64,000 nucleotides of DNA from Corynebacterium kalinowskii (GCF_009734385.1 NZ_CP046452.1:1798001-1862000), one strand, 5' to 3'; positions 1 through 8,885 are shown, counted from the stretch's first letter. Numbers and translations are program-made. The notes: a model not told the origin generated them from the letters alone.

Positions 1-444
1 GACGGATGGGAACCAGATAAGACGGAATCGCTCGTCGCACAGATAAGGGCAAAACAAGAATGGCTGCAGAAAATCGTTGAAACAGCAGGATTGGGCATCA
101 ACGTAGAGAAGCAGAAGCTGAATCAAACCGACGTCATTGAGCAAACAATCAAGGAAAACTTTAAGGGCGACGATTCAGACACCAAGTGGTTTCGATACGG
201 AATCTCGAACCAGTGGAGATCGGGTAGTGCAGCAGCCCATGCCCGCTCCCAATACGGAATGAAGCAACTGGGAGCAAAAGTTCCCGAAGCTATCGCAAAG
301 GGCCAGAAGATTGTCACGCTTACCGCCAGCTTAGACGGTGAGATCGGTCCTGCAGTTTCCGGAGTATTCATGGTCTTGAAAGAAGCGATCCGAATCTTTG
401 GACTTCGATCCGTGTGTCACTTACGACCAGGTGACAAGCCATGA
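1..444 (+). CDS. 3' end of an unrecognised protein (start lies before the window)
   Basis: The reading frame is open from base 1 to a TGA at 442-444, giving at least 147 residues. A TTG at 91 is only an internal codon, because the frame continues upstream to the window edge. The sequence is hydrophilic, Lys/Glu rich in its first half (KQEWLQKIVETAG, VEKQKLNQTDVIEQ), and has no signal peptide or membrane segment. I do not recognise the family. It is followed by a long hairpin and a degenerate tRNA 3' half rather than by core genes, so it may be the last gene of an integrated element. That placement is inference. Confidence 0.5.
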   Translation, partial: DGWEPDKTESLVAQIRAKQEWLQKIVETAGLGINVEKQKLNQTDVIEQTIKENFKGDDSDTKWFRYGISNQWRSGSAAAHARSQYGMKQLGAKVPEAIAKGQKIVTLTASLDGEIGPAVSGVFMVLKEAIRIFGLRSVCHLRPGDKP

Positions 445-533
445 CACACCGATAGTTCTCGAAGAAAGACTGGCCTCGCGCCCTACGGGTGGAGGCGATT
501 CTTAAGGGAATCATGCTAGATCACCCCTATCAA

Positions 534-610
534 CTGTGCCGCGGCAGAAAGATAGATGGTCCTGCGGGCCTAGGCGGGCTTTGCCTGCAATCTTTTGGGC
601 CGCGGCACAG
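534..610. repeat. Long inverted repeat (77-nt hairpin)
   Basis: Perfect 12-bp arms CTGTGCCGCGGC (534-545) and GCCGCGGCACAG (599-610) enclose an inner pairing AAAGAT (548-553) with ATCTTT (590-595). The loop holds a further small stem (AGGC/GCCT). It could be a terminator for the gene ending at 444, a structured RNA, or the end of a small mobile element. There is no T-run. It abuts the tRNA-like remnant. Confidence 0.6.
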
Positions 611-693
611 CCCCAGGAAGACCCAGTTGCGGCAGGTTAAGATCAGATAGGCTCCTAAAGCCGGTGTCGGAAGTTCGATTCTTCTCGGGGCAC
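610..693 (+). pseudogene. Degenerate tRNA-Arg(CCT)-like remnant, possible att site
   Basis: Bases 669-685 form a good T arm (GGAAG, loop TTCGATT, CTTCT), followed by CGGGGCA, and GCCCC at 610-614 can pair with GGGGC. The stretch around 648-662 (AGGCTCCTAAAGCC) resembles the anticodon arm of an actinobacterial tRNA-Arg with anticodon CCT. The anticodon stem and loop do not close properly, the acceptor appears one G short, and the 5' half does not form a normal D arm. I read it as a broken tRNA or a tRNA 3'-end att remnant, not a working tRNA. Confidence 0.35.
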
Positions 694-841
694 ATATATT
701 AGGCCGAATTCCCATTGCTCAATGTTGGGGATTCGACTTTCACATTTCTCCACTCCCCTAGCCACCACCCCATCTAGTTGCTATTGTGACTGTTGTTCAT
801 AAAAAGAACTCATGAGTTAATAAAAGCAACTGGAGTTTCCT

Positions 842-1732
842 GTGGTCCTCTCTCGTCGTTCGTTCCTCAAAGCCAGCGCCCTGGCCGCTGTTGCGCCAAT
901 CGCTGCCAGCGCCGTCGATAAGCTCCCTGCAGCTCACGCACTCGGCGCGCCCGTCGGCACTGTTATCGACTACTCCGGCGGCGTACCAAACGCGCAGGAT
1001 GTCAAGGCGCGGGGCCACCTCGGCGCTGTCCGCTACGTATCCGAGCGACGCCCGGGTGCTAACTGGATGCTCGGCAAGCCAGTTCGGATCGATGAGACCA
1101 AGGCTTTCTCCAACGCAGGCCTCGAGGTTGCATCTGTGTACCAGTTCGGTCGCGCTGAAACCGCAGACTGGCTCCAGGGCGCTGCAGGCGCGGCTATCCA
1201 CGCCCCACAGGCCATCGCCCTGCACACCGCTGCCGGCGGCCCAACCGGACGCCCGATCTACGTCGCGATCGATGACAACCCAACCCGCGCCCAATACGAC
1301 GGCCAGATCCGCCCCTACCTGCGCGCGTTCAAGACCGCACTGGAAGGTGCCGGCCTGCGACTAGGCATTTATGGCAACTACAACGTCATCGACTGGGCTA
1401 TCGCCGACGGCCTCGGCGAATTCTTCTGGATGCACGACTGGGGCTCCGCCGGCCGCATCCACCCCCGCACCACCATCCACCAGAAGGCCAAGTGGCAAGA
1501 AAATATCAGTGGCGTTGAGGTCGACATCAACAACGTGTACGCACACGACTGGGGCCAGTGGAAGCCAGGCTATGCCCCAACCCCTGCGCCGGGGCAGATC
1601 CCCGCTATCCCGAACACGGATCAGCTCTCCAGCATGCTGCCACCACAGCTTGGCAATGTGAAGCTCCCAAGCCAGCAGCAGATTAACGACGCCATCAACA
1701 TGGTGAACAAGGCACGCGGCCTATCGAGCTAG
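842..1732 (+). CDS. Tat-exported DUF1906 (glycoside hydrolase-like) protein
   Basis: This is a 296-residue secreted protein. The N terminus has a twin-arginine signal (SRRSFLKASALAAVAPIAAS) and a likely cleavage after AHA near residue 32. The body resembles the DUF1906 domain, a TIM-barrel fold related to glycoside hydrolases and typified by Mycobacterium tuberculosis Rv2525c: GTVIDYSGG near the start, RPIYVAIDDNP mid-protein, LGIYGNYNVIDWA, then WQENISGVEVDINNVY. The C-terminal ~60 residues are Pro/Gln rich and look like a linker. The start is GTG with ACTGGAG upstream. Its 3' end overlaps the convergent gene by 12 bases. The family's substrate is not established; a cell-wall role is inferred from export. 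Confidence 0.8.
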   Translation: MVLSRRSFLKASALAAVAPIAASAVDKLPAAHALGAPVGTVIDYSGGVPNAQDVKARGHLGAVRYVSERRPGANWMLGKPVRIDETKAFSNAGLEVASVYQFGRAETADWLQGAAGAAIHAPQAIALHTAAGGPTGRPIYVAIDDNPTRAQYDGQIRPYLRAFKTALEGAGLRLGIYGNYNVIDWAIADGLGEFFWMHDWGSAGRIHPRTTIHQKAKWQENISGVEVDINNVYAHDWGQWKPGYAPTPAPGQIPAIPNTDQLSSMLPPQLGNVKLPSQQQINDAINMVNKARGLSS

Positions 1733-2500
1733 TACAGGTTCCACATGACGCTTGACCAGCGCGGTCAGGTCGTCCGCGGACCCCTGCACGGCGGCGGCTA
1801 CCACGAAGTCGTCGCCGAAGCTTACCGACGAGTGCAACTCCCTATCATCCGACCATCCCCATTTCGTGCCCCGTGCACCCGGGAGGGTCGAGGTGCCAAA
1901 GTTCTGCTGGTAGCCGTCGTACGCAAACTCGTGGCTATAGTGCATCGCATCCAGGAGATCGGAATCCGGATCGTGCTGCAATTTCAATCGCAGGAACTTC
2001 ACCACGTCATATGTTGACGTCTGGCTGGTCCCCCAGGTCTCGCCTGCAAAAGTCGACCACAACTCGTAACGACGTGCAGTGTCATCGATAGCTTCCGGAT
2101 ACTTCTCCATTAACTGATCGGCGACGACATCGTCCGAGGCTTCGATCATCTCAACGGCCGAGTCGTGATCCTCTTTATCCCCTGTGAGTAGCACATAATC
2201 AGCGATATACAGCTTGGCCAAGCTGAGCGCGGGGCGCGGAAACCTTTCGGTAGCACTACCGTGGTGCTGACCATCGGAAAGTCGCACGAACGTCAACTGA
2301 GTCCCGCCTGGATACTCGGAAAAATTGTCTAATGCTTCACGATCGACATAGTCGCTGAGCGCGGCGACGCCCTCTTCCAGCAGAGGCAACTGAGGTGGCT
2401 CCACTGCCGTCTCATCTAGGGTGATGGTGCCCACGACAAAACTCCCCAGGATGCCCAGGACCAGCAAGCCTAGGCCGATGCGAGTGGAAGTTCGAGTCAC
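1721..2500 (-). CDS. Exported PBP/beta-lactamase-like protein
   Basis: The protein has 259 residues if it starts at the GTG at 2500, encoding VTRTSTRIGLG. Longer in-frame starts would run through the terminator of the neighbouring mctC gene, so I rejected them. An N-terminal hydrophobic segment (IGLGLLVLGILGSFVVGTI) is a signal peptide or anchor. The motif SLAKLYIADYVL looks like the SxxK active-site motif of class A beta-lactamases and penicillin-binding proteins. The later WGWSDDRELHSSVSFGDDFVVAAAVQG fits the strand near a degenerate KTG. It may be a divergent or inactive peptidoglycan-related hydrolase. Resistance activity cannot be claimed. Confidence 0.6.
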   Translation of the reverse strand: MTRTSTRIGLGLLVLGILGSFVVGTITLDETAVEPPQLPLLEEGVAALSDYVDREALDNFSEYPGGTQLTFVRLSDGQHHGSATERFPRPALSLAKLYIADYVLLTGDKEDHDSAVEMIEASDDVVADQLMEKYPEAIDDTARRYELWSTFAGETWGTSQTSTYDVVKFLRLKLQHDPDSDLLDAMHYSHEFAYDGYQQNFGTSTLPGARGTKWGWSDDRELHSSVSFGDDFVVAAAVQGSADDLTALVKRHVEPVLAR

Positions 2501-2507
2501 GAAAAAG

Positions 2508-2550
2508 ATAGTAGCCCGCGTCCCAGCAAAGCTGGAATCGCGGGCTACTT
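2508..2550 (-). terminator. Intrinsic terminator of the first mctC operon
   Basis: Perfect 10-bp arms GTAGCCCGCG (2511-2520) and CGCGGGCTAC (2539-2548) are followed on the minus strand by TATCTTTTTC. It lies 14 bases after the mctC stop and just before the start of the PBP-like gene, so the two are separate transcription units. Confidence 0.85.
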
Positions 2551-2561
2551 GAGAGTGAATA

Positions 2562-4178
2562 CTAGTGGTCGACCGGAGCTTCCACACCGACGCCGGTGAG
2601 GGAACGGACTTCCATTTCAGACTGCAGATCATCCATGTTGTCCGGCTTACCGATGAAGGTACCGACGATACCGCCGAGGAAGCCGAGTGGGATGGAGACG
2701 AGGCCTGGGTTCGCCAGCGGGAACCAAGCGAAGTCAGCGTTCGGGAACATTGCCGTAGCCGAGCCGGACACTGCCGGGGAGAACACGATCAGAACCAGCG
2801 CGGAGAGCAGGCCGGAGTAGATCGCCGTGACAGCACCAGTGGTGTTGAACTTCTTCCAGTACAGCGAGTACAGGATGGTTGGCAGGTTAGCGGACGCTGC
2901 GATAGCGAAGGCCAGGGCCACCAGGAAGGCCACGTTCTGGCTCATGGCCAGGATGCCGAGGACGATCGCCACGACACCGATGACAACTACGGTGATGCGG
3001 GAGACGCGGACCTGTTCTTCTTCCGTGGACTGACCATTACGGATGATGGAGTGGTACACGTCGTGTGCAACGGAAGCAGAGGCAGTAATCGCCAGACCTG
3101 CAACCACAGCAAGAACCGTAGCGAAGGCAATCGCGGAGATGATGGCCATGAAGAAGGAGCCACCAAGTTCGAGTGCGAGCAGTGGTGCTGCAGCATTTGC
3201 GCCGCCAGGAGCTGCCTTGATGCGCTCTGGGCCAACCAGGGCTGCAGCGCCGTAACCAAGAACCAAGGTCATCAGGTAGAACGCACCGATGAGGATGATA
3301 GCCCAGGTTACAGACTTACGAGCTTCCCTAGCCGTTGGCACGGTGTAGAAACGCATCAAAACGTGTGGCAGACCTGCAGTACCCAGCACGAGTGCGAGGC
3401 CCAAGGAGATGAAGTCCAGCTTGGAGATCTCCGTCTTGCCGTACTTCATGCCTGGCTTCAGCAATGCTTCGTTGCCGCCGTGGGCTTCGACTGCCTTGGT
3501 GAACAGCTCGTTGAAACCACCCTTGACTGCGAAGAACACGAGGCCGGTCATGATAACCACGGTGCCCACCAGGAGCACGGCCTTAATCATCTGGACGTAG
3601 GTGGTGCCCTTCATGCCGCCGATGAGGACGTAGGCAATCATGATGATACCGACGATGACCACGACGATGGCCTGCTCAGTCTTACCATGCAGGTTCAGCA
3701 GCACGGCCACGAGGGAGCCGGCGCCAGCCATCTGAGCGATCAGGTAGAACAGGGACACGAAAAGAGTACCCATGGCAGCTGCCATACGAACTGGCTTTTG
3801 CTTCAGGCGGAAAGACAGAACGTCAGCCATGGTGAACTTACCCACGTTACGCAGTGGCTCAGCCACCAGCAGGAGGGCTACCAGCCATGCGACGAAGAAT
3901 CCGATGGAGTACAAGAATCCGTCGTAGCCCGTCAGCGCGATCGCACCGACGATACCGAGGAACGACGCTGCCGAGAGGTAGTCGCCGGCGATGGCAAGGC
4001 CATTCTGGGTACCGGTGAAGGAAGCACCACCGGTGTAGAAATCCGATGCGTCTGAAGTCTTTTTGCCCACGCGCATCACGATGGCCATGGTGACCACGAT
4101 GAAGATAACAAAGACGATGATGTTGAGAACGGGGTTGCCGGTGTTGGACTCGGCTGCGAGAAGGTAAGTGTTGGACAC
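2562..4178 (-). CDS. mctC: MctC-type monocarboxylate/sodium symporter, copy 1
   Basis: This is a 538-residue membrane protein of the solute:sodium symporter family with about 13 hydrophobic segments. It matches the ActP/MctC subgroup that imports acetate, propionate and pyruvate: DFYTGGASFTGTQNGLAIAGDYLSAASFLG near residues 46-76, then ADVLSFRLKQKPVRMAAA, GGMKGTTYVQMIKAVLLVG, GLPHVLMRFYTVPTAREAR, and NLPTILYSLYWKKFNTTGA. It sits 3 bases after the DUF485 gene, the usual pairing. In C. glutamicum mctC follows accD3; here the order is conserved but five genes intervene. A GlxR-like site precedes the operon. A close paralogue lies at 26861-28480. Confidence 0.92.
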   Translation of the reverse strand: MSNTYLLAAESNTGNPVLNIIVFVIFIVVTMAIVMRVGKKTSDASDFYTGGASFTGTQNGLAIAGDYLSAASFLGIVGAIALTGYDGFLYSIGFFVAWLVALLLVAEPLRNVGKFTMADVLSFRLKQKPVRMAAAMGTLFVSLFYLIAQMAGAGSLVAVLLNLHGKTEQAIVVVIVGIIMIAYVLIGGMKGTTYVQMIKAVLLVGTVVIMTGLVFFAVKGGFNELFTKAVEAHGGNEALLKPGMKYGKTEISKLDFISLGLALVLGTAGLPHVLMRFYTVPTAREARKSVTWAIILIGAFYLMTLVLGYGAAALVGPERIKAAPGGANAAAPLLALELGGSFFMAIISAIAFATVLAVVAGLAITASASVAHDVYHSIIRNGQSTEEEQVRVSRITVVVIGVVAIVLGILAMSQNVAFLVALAFAIAASANLPTILYSLYWKKFNTTGAVTAIYSGLLSALVLIVFSPAVSGSATAMFPNADFAWFPLANPGLVSIPLGFLGGIVGTFIGKPDNMDDLQSEMEVRSLTGVGVEAPVDH

Positions 4179-4181
4179 CTT

Positions 4182-4529
4182 TTACATCCCTTCCATTTCT
4201 TGACGAATCGCGGTAGCACGCGGCTCGATGTTCTTGTTAGCAAACTTGATGTACACCCACGTGATGATGAAGGTGGTGAGGAACTGAAGCAGTCCCAGAA
4301 CGATGCCCAGGTTCATCTTGCCGAACACCTTGGTAGCCATCAGGTCTGGCATGTAGGTGGCCACGAGCACGAAGCCGATGAACCAGACAAAGAAGAGAAC
4401 GGACATAGGGAACGTAAAATTGCGGAAAGTGGAGCGCAGTTCTTGGAACTGAGGGCTCTGCTGCATCGCGCGGAACTCCGCGGCCGTTGGTTCACGGCGC
4501 GTGAGCTGCGGGTGAGATCCGGTGCTCAT
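4182..4529 (-). CDS. DUF485 membrane protein paired with mctC, copy 1
   Basis: This is a 115-residue protein of the DUF485 (YjcH-like) family. Two hydrophobic segments (FPMSVLFFVWFIGFVLVATY and GIVLGLLQFLTTFIITWVYIK) flank a short loop with the family motif LMATKVFGKMNLG. It is the first gene of the operon and ends 3 bases before the mctC start. DUF485 genes commonly accompany ActP/MctC transporters; their exact role is unknown, and a part in transporter assembly or function is inferred from co-occurrence. Confidence 0.9.
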   Translation of the reverse strand: MSTGSHPQLTRREPTAAEFRAMQQSPQFQELRSTFRNFTFPMSVLFFVWFIGFVLVATYMPDLMATKVFGKMNLGIVLGLLQFLTTFIITWVYIKFANKNIEPRATAIRQEMEGM

Positions 4530-4833
4530 CGTGGCGGTCCTCTCGCTTTCTTGAATCTTGCAATTTCTTGCAATTGTCTAAACAGGGTGACGGTCGTGAC
4601 CCAAGGCTTCACCACCTTGACAGTGTGTAGCCGGTCACAATTTCCGCTTGCAAGTGAAGTTACCTAGCTCACATTGCAATGCTGAACTCTTCTGCCCAAG
4701 AATTTAGTTAGCAAGTTAACAACCACCCCCACAAGCATGGCTGACCTTTATCTATATAGAAAAGCAATTCACCCCCATGAATGCCATTCACCACTATTTG
4801 CAAATCTTGTTAATGGTCTGAAAATTGCAACTA
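4530..4833 (-). promoter_or_regulatory. Promoter region of the mctC1 operon with GlxR-like site
   Basis: No gene is visible in these ~300 bases. TGTGTAGCCGGTCACA at 4624-4639 fits the GlxR (CRP-family) pattern TGTG-N7-TCACA and lies 95 bases upstream of the DUF485 start. A TAGCTCACA half site lies at 4664-4672. AT-rich DNA follows toward 4830. I see no clear terminator for ctpE, which reads toward this region. GlxR and RamA control of mctC is known in C. glutamicum; the site here is a motif match only. Confidence 0.5.
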
Positions 4834-7161
4834 TTAGCTTCGCAAGCGACGCAATAGCCAACTTTGTGTTGATGGCGAAAGTAGTCGCACGAGCTCAATC
4901 GCGGCAGCACCCGCGAGACCGGTGAGGAGGGCGTCGACAAGCAGCTGCCCATTGCTGGCATCCAGCAGCAACCACCGCTGCAGCACCGGGATCAGGAAGA
5001 TTGCGAGGTATCCTGCGGCCCCTGCGCCAATCAGGGCGATCTTCCACCACGTTAACGGGCGAGCAACGACGCCGAGCACCCACATCGCCATCGTCAGCAG
5101 CACCGCGAGCGTGGCAGTGGACACCTGACGATGCTCCACCCCACCCAACTCCGTCGGGTAATGCCAGACCCAAAAGCCAATGGTAAACGCCGCAATGAGC
5201 AGTCCGAACGGCACCGCCAACCCCAGCACCCGACGCACGAAGCCCCCACGAGCGCGCTCGGTGTTAGGCCCGAGCGACAGCACAAACGCCGGGATGCCGA
5301 TGGTGAACCAGCCGATCATCGTCACGTGGATGGGCTGAAATGGGTAGGCCAGCCCCCAGATCCCCATTACCGCCGCGAGCACCAAGGAGTAAATCGTCTT
5401 GGTCAGGAACAGGTTGGCTACTCTTTCGATGTTGCCAATTACTCGGCGGCCCTCAGCAACGACGTGCGGCAAGGTAGCAAAGCTGTTGTCCAGCAGCACC
5501 ACCTGCGCCACCGATCTACTCGCGGGAGCACCCGAGCCCATAGACACACCGATATCTGCCGCTTTGAGCGCGAGCACGTCGTTGACACCATCACCAGTCA
5601 TTGCCACGCAGTGCCCGGCGCGCTGCAGCTCCTCGACCATGTCGCGTTTCTGACCAGGATTGACGCGGCCAAACACTGCGGCGCTAAGTACGTCTCCTGG
5701 CTTGAGGTTCCGGGCGTCCACAATTTCGCCCTCGATGCCCACTTGCCGCGCAACCGCCCCAACAGATACCGCATTGTCACCCGAGATAACCTTGACCGCC
5801 ATGTCCTCACGGGTGAAGAACTGCAGGGTTGCGGCTGCATCGGCACGCACCTTTTGCTGCAACACGACCTTAGCGACGGGTGTAACGGTCGCCAGTGTCA
5901 CATCATCCAGCGAAGGTACCTGGCCCAGCAACAACACACGCAGGCCGTTGTCCGAGTCTGCGGCCACGCGCTCAAGCACGGACGGGTCCGAGCAGAGCAT
6001 ATCCGGGGCGCCCAGCACCCAACTACCCCGCGGCCCAAGATCCACACCCGACCACTTGCGCGCGGAATCAAACGGCTCGGCCCGCTCGACCTGCCACGCT
6101 GTTTCTCCGGCAACCCCCTCGCCGATCGCACGCATGGTGTCGTTGGGCCGGTTGTCAGCGGCGACCATCGCGCGCAGAACTGCTTCAGGCTCGATATCTA
6201 GGTTTGCCAGCTTTTCCACGCGCAGCAGATCCATCCGGTTCTCAGTAAGTGTCCCTGTCTTATCCAGGCACACCACGTCCACGCGCGCCAGCATCTCGAT
6301 CGCGGCGAGCTCGTTGACCAGCGCTTGTCGACGCCCCAGACGCACCACCCCCACAGCGAACGCAATAGACGTCATGAGTACAAGCCCCTCTGGCACCATA
6401 GGCACGAGGGCGGCCACCATGGCCAAAATCGCTTCATTGAGTGGCGCCTCGGTACGGCCAAGCTGCGTCCAAATAGTGAGTGCGCCGGTGGGAATCAACA
6501 GCCAGCTGATGATCTTGAGGATTTTGTCAATGCCTCGCTGCAGCTCGGAATCGGTGAGCGAAAAGGCGCCCGCAGCTGCGATGAGCTTGGCAGCATAGGC
6601 GTCAGGGCCGATAGCGGTGGCTTGGTAGGTGCCTTCGCCAGCAACCACGAAGGAACCGGAGAGTACCTTGTCTCCGTCTCGCTTGACCACTGGATCCGAT
6701 TCGCCGGTCAGCATGGACTCATCCACTTTGAGCTCAGCGGCCGACCGGATCACTCCATCCACCACAAGTTGGTCGCCGGCGCCGAGTTCGATGAGATCAT
6801 CCAGCACGATCTCTCCTTGCGCGACCTGAACTGAGACACCATCGCGAATCACACGGGGCTTGGTTTCGCCGAGGATCGACAGCCGATCGAGCGTCCGCTT
6901 TGCTCGAACCTCCTGGATAATGCCGATACTCGAGTTCGCGATAATGAGCAGGCCAAAAGCGCCGTTGATCCAACTACCTGTGACCATGACGATCGCGAAC
7001 AGCACCGCAAGAATGGCGTTGATCCGCGTGAAGACGTTGGCACGCACGATTTGCCCGACCGTGCGCCCTGTCTTCCGCGTGACCACATTGACCTGCCCGA
7101 GGCCGCGCCGATCCGAAACTTCTGTCAAGGAAAGACCGTGCGGTGGGGTCACAAAGCTCAT
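4834..7161 (-). CDS. ctpE: CtpE-like P-type cation ATPase
   Basis: This is a 775-residue P-type ATPase. Membrane segments near residues 48-82 precede the actuator motif TGES (152-155). PEGL (257-260) lies in the ion-binding helix, the phosphorylated aspartate is D300 in DKTGTLTENR, the nucleotide domain follows, and the hinge is TGDGVNDVLALKAADIGVSMG. Four to six more membrane helices complete the C terminus. There is no N-terminal heavy-metal domain and no CPx motif. The N terminus (GLSLTEVSDRRGLGQVN) and overall length resemble M. tuberculosis CtpE (Rv0908), reported to take up calcium. It is the last gene of an operon with the crotonase and aldo/keto reductase. CtpE and EchA6 genes are also near neighbours in mycobacteria. 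Confidence 0.8.
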   Translation of the reverse strand: MSFVTPPHGLSLTEVSDRRGLGQVNVVTRKTGRTVGQIVRANVFTRINAILAVLFAIVMVTGSWINGAFGLLIIANSSIGIIQEVRAKRTLDRLSILGETKPRVIRDGVSVQVAQGEIVLDDLIELGAGDQLVVDGVIRSAAELKVDESMLTGESDPVVKRDGDKVLSGSFVVAGEGTYQATAIGPDAYAAKLIAAAGAFSLTDSELQRGIDKILKIISWLLIPTGALTIWTQLGRTEAPLNEAILAMVAALVPMVPEGLVLMTSIAFAVGVVRLGRRQALVNELAAIEMLARVDVVCLDKTGTLTENRMDLLRVEKLANLDIEPEAVLRAMVAADNRPNDTMRAIGEGVAGETAWQVERAEPFDSARKWSGVDLGPRGSWVLGAPDMLCSDPSVLERVAADSDNGLRVLLLGQVPSLDDVTLATVTPVAKVVLQQKVRADAAATLQFFTREDMAVKVISGDNAVSVGAVARQVGIEGEIVDARNLKPGDVLSAAVFGRVNPGQKRDMVEELQRAGHCVAMTGDGVNDVLALKAADIGVSMGSGAPASRSVAQVVLLDNSFATLPHVVAEGRRVIGNIERVANLFLTKTIYSLVLAAVMGIWGLAYPFQPIHVTMIGWFTIGIPAFVLSLGPNTERARGGFVRRVLGLAVPFGLLIAAFTIGFWVWHYPTELGGVEHRQVSTATLAVLLTMAMWVLGVVARPLTWWKIALIGAGAAGYLAIFLIPVLQRWLLLDASNGQLLVDALLTGLAGAAAIELVRLLSPSTQSWLLRRLRS

Positions 7162-7182
7162 GAGAGCTAATGATAGTGCAGG

Positions 7183-7938
7183 TTACCGGGCCTTAAATTC
7201 AGGTGCGCGCTTTTCCTTGCGTGCGATGCGAGCCTCCTGAGCATCCTCGCTCTGCCAGACAGCGAAGTAATCCTGCTGTTGCTTGGCGGAAAGTTCGAAA
7301 CCGAAACCGCCGTCGTTAAGCACGCTCTTGAGGTGCCGCATAGACAGGGGCGCGTTTCCAGACACTTCGTGCGCATAAGCAAGAGCATCGTCCGCATTGC
7401 CACGCAGGTGCACGAAACCGACATTGTGGGCTTGGTCGACGTCCATCTTTTGAGCAGCGAGCAAAACGCCACGGGAGACGGAGCCACCGAGCAGCTCGAC
7501 GCTGCGACGAATGGTCCAGTTGTCCAAGGCGAAACCGAGCTTGGCCGGTGGGACAAGGAACCAGGCGTTCGGGCCAACAACTCGCAGGTCACAGGCTAAG
7601 GAAAGCTGGACTCCCGCACCAACCGCTGGACCTTGAATGTCTGCGATGACTGGTACGGGACAGTTCATGATGGAGGTGAGCATGTGCTGGAGCTTGGTGT
7701 GGAAGTTATCCCCATATACTCCGCCGGCATCGTCACCAAGGTCGGCGCCAGCGCAGAACGCACTCCCCTCCCCGCGAATGAGCACCGCCCGAATCGGGGC
7801 TTCATTCTCCAGGGAGATGTCGTTCACGGCATCGGCAATGTCCATGCACAGCTCGGCGTCGAGGGCGTTGCGGCGCTCGTCACGATCAATCGTGAGGATG
7901 AGCACGCGCCCATCAACGTCCTGGCGGAGATTGCTCAT
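7183..7938 (-). CDS. echA6: Enoyl-CoA hydratase/isomerase family protein (EchA6-like)
   Basis: This is a 251-residue crotonase-fold protein. Oxyanion-hole segments are visible as RGEGSAFCAGADLGD (about residues 54-68) and IQGPAVGAGVQLSLACDLRV (about 104-123). The usual second catalytic acid region reads PAKLGFALDNWTIRRSVELLGG, without a clear ENLG-type glutamate, so hydratase activity is uncertain. EchA6 of M. tuberculosis lacks hydratase activity and shuttles fatty acyl-CoA for mycolic acid synthesis. The neighbouring CtpE and AccD3 relatives match the mycobacterial locus (Rv0904c-Rv0908), which favours this assignment. Its ATG overlaps the stop of the upstream reductase by 4 bases, so the two are probably translationally coupled. 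Confidence 0.72.
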   Translation of the reverse strand: MSNLRQDVDGRVLILTIDRDERRNALDAELCMDIADAVNDISLENEAPIRAVLIRGEGSAFCAGADLGDDAGGVYGDNFHTKLQHMLTSIMNCPVPVIADIQGPAVGAGVQLSLACDLRVVGPNAWFLVPPAKLGFALDNWTIRRSVELLGGSVSRGVLLAAQKMDVDQAHNVGFVHLRGNADDALAYAHEVSGNAPLSMRHLKSVLNDGGFGFELSAKQQQDYFAVWQSEDAQEARIARKEKRAPEFKAR

Positions 7939-8807
7939 TCGTTCGTCCCTTCGGGCTCGGGGAATACAAGTGGGTCCGCTCCTCGACGCCCCTGGTCTGG
8001 GCCGTTATCCAGAGCGGTGATGGCAGCCATCTGCGCGTCAGAGAGCTCAAAGTCAAAGATGCCAAAATTCTCCGCGATCCGCTCAGGATTGCTCGAACGA
8101 GGGATAACAAGGTTGCCAAGCTGAAGATGCCAGCGCAAGATGACCTGCGCGTTTGTGCGCCCAGTTTCCTCAGCGAGCTCGCTTATCGACGCCAGATCCA
8201 CGATCGCTCCCGACCCCAACGGGGACCACGCGGCGGTCACGATACCGTGTTCCTCGTGGTAGGCACGCAATTCTGGCTGCGAGAAACCGGGATGAACCTC
8301 GATCTGGTTGCACACCGGGGTGATACCGGTCTCTGCGATGAGTCGGTCCAGCACCTCTGGGTAGAAGTTGGATACGCCGATGGACTGCACCTTGCCAAGG
8401 CCCTGGATCTTCGCCATTTCCTCGAACGAGCGCACATAGCGGTCGGCTGATGCCCATGGCCAGTGGATGAGGTACAGGTCCAGGTAGTCCAGGCCGAGGC
8501 GTTCCAGCGACTGGTTGAAACCGGTGGCAGTATCTTCGCCCTGCTGGTTGTGCCACAGCTTGGAGGTGACGAAGAGCTCGTCGCGAGTGACCTCGCCTGC
8601 TGCGATAGCGTCGCGGATCGCCTTGCCCACGGCTTCTTCATTCTGATAGATGGCCGCGGTGTCGATGTGGCGATAGCCCACCTCAATGGCGGTGCGCACG
8701 GCGCGCTCTGCTTCTTCCTCCCGCAACTTCCACGTACCGAGGCCGAGCTGCGGAAACTCGGTGCCATCTCGGAACTGGAGAGCCGGACTAATTGTGGCTT
8801 CAGTCAT
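7935..8807 (-). CDS. Aldo/keto reductase
   Basis: This is a 290-residue AKR-family NADPH-dependent oxidoreductase similar to 2,5-diketogluconate reductases. The catalytic tetrad is recognisable: Asp and Tyr in GYRHIDTAAIYQNEEAVG, Lys in VTSKLWHNQQG, and His in YLIHWPWAS. QSIGVSNFYPEVLD and the cofactor-binding stretch LVIPRSSNPERIAENF follow. I chose the ATG at 8807 (MTEATISPALQF), which gives a normal N terminus; an ATG at 8816 and a TTG/ATG pair at 8846 are possible. It is the first gene of the AKR-echA6-ctpE operon and diverges from the small XRE regulator. The physiological substrate is unknown. Confidence 0.85.
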   Translation of the reverse strand: MTEATISPALQFRDGTEFPQLGLGTWKLREEEAERAVRTAIEVGYRHIDTAAIYQNEEAVGKAIRDAIAAGEVTRDELFVTSKLWHNQQGEDTATGFNQSLERLGLDYLDLYLIHWPWASADRYVRSFEEMAKIQGLGKVQSIGVSNFYPEVLDRLIAETGITPVCNQIEVHPGFSQPELRAYHEEHGIVTAAWSPLGSGAIVDLASISELAEETGRTNAQVILRWHLQLGNLVIPRSSNPERIAENFGIFDFELSDAQMAAITALDNGPDQGRRGADPLVFPEPEGTNE

Positions 8808-8858
8808 ATCTCCCATTAAACGCGTTTCGGGCCACGCCTGCATCAAAATTCTTAAATC

Positions 8859-8885
8859 TTGACAAACTGTTGTGTTTATACAACA
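8859..8885 (+). promoter_or_regulatory. Candidate promoter and palindromic operator of the XRE gene
   Basis: TTGACA at 8859-8864 is a good -35 box. Overlapping the expected -10 region is a palindrome TGTTGT (8868-8873), six bases, ACAACA (8880-8885). It ends 9 bases before the regulator's GTG start, so the protein may bind it and control itself and the divergent AKR operon. No textbook -10 is visible. Confidence 0.4.

Noticed and set aside
2565..4055. A 496-codon open frame antisense to mctC
   Set aside because: Its translation is an artefact of membrane-protein codons read backwards: very rich in Asp, Glu, His and Gln, with no domain.
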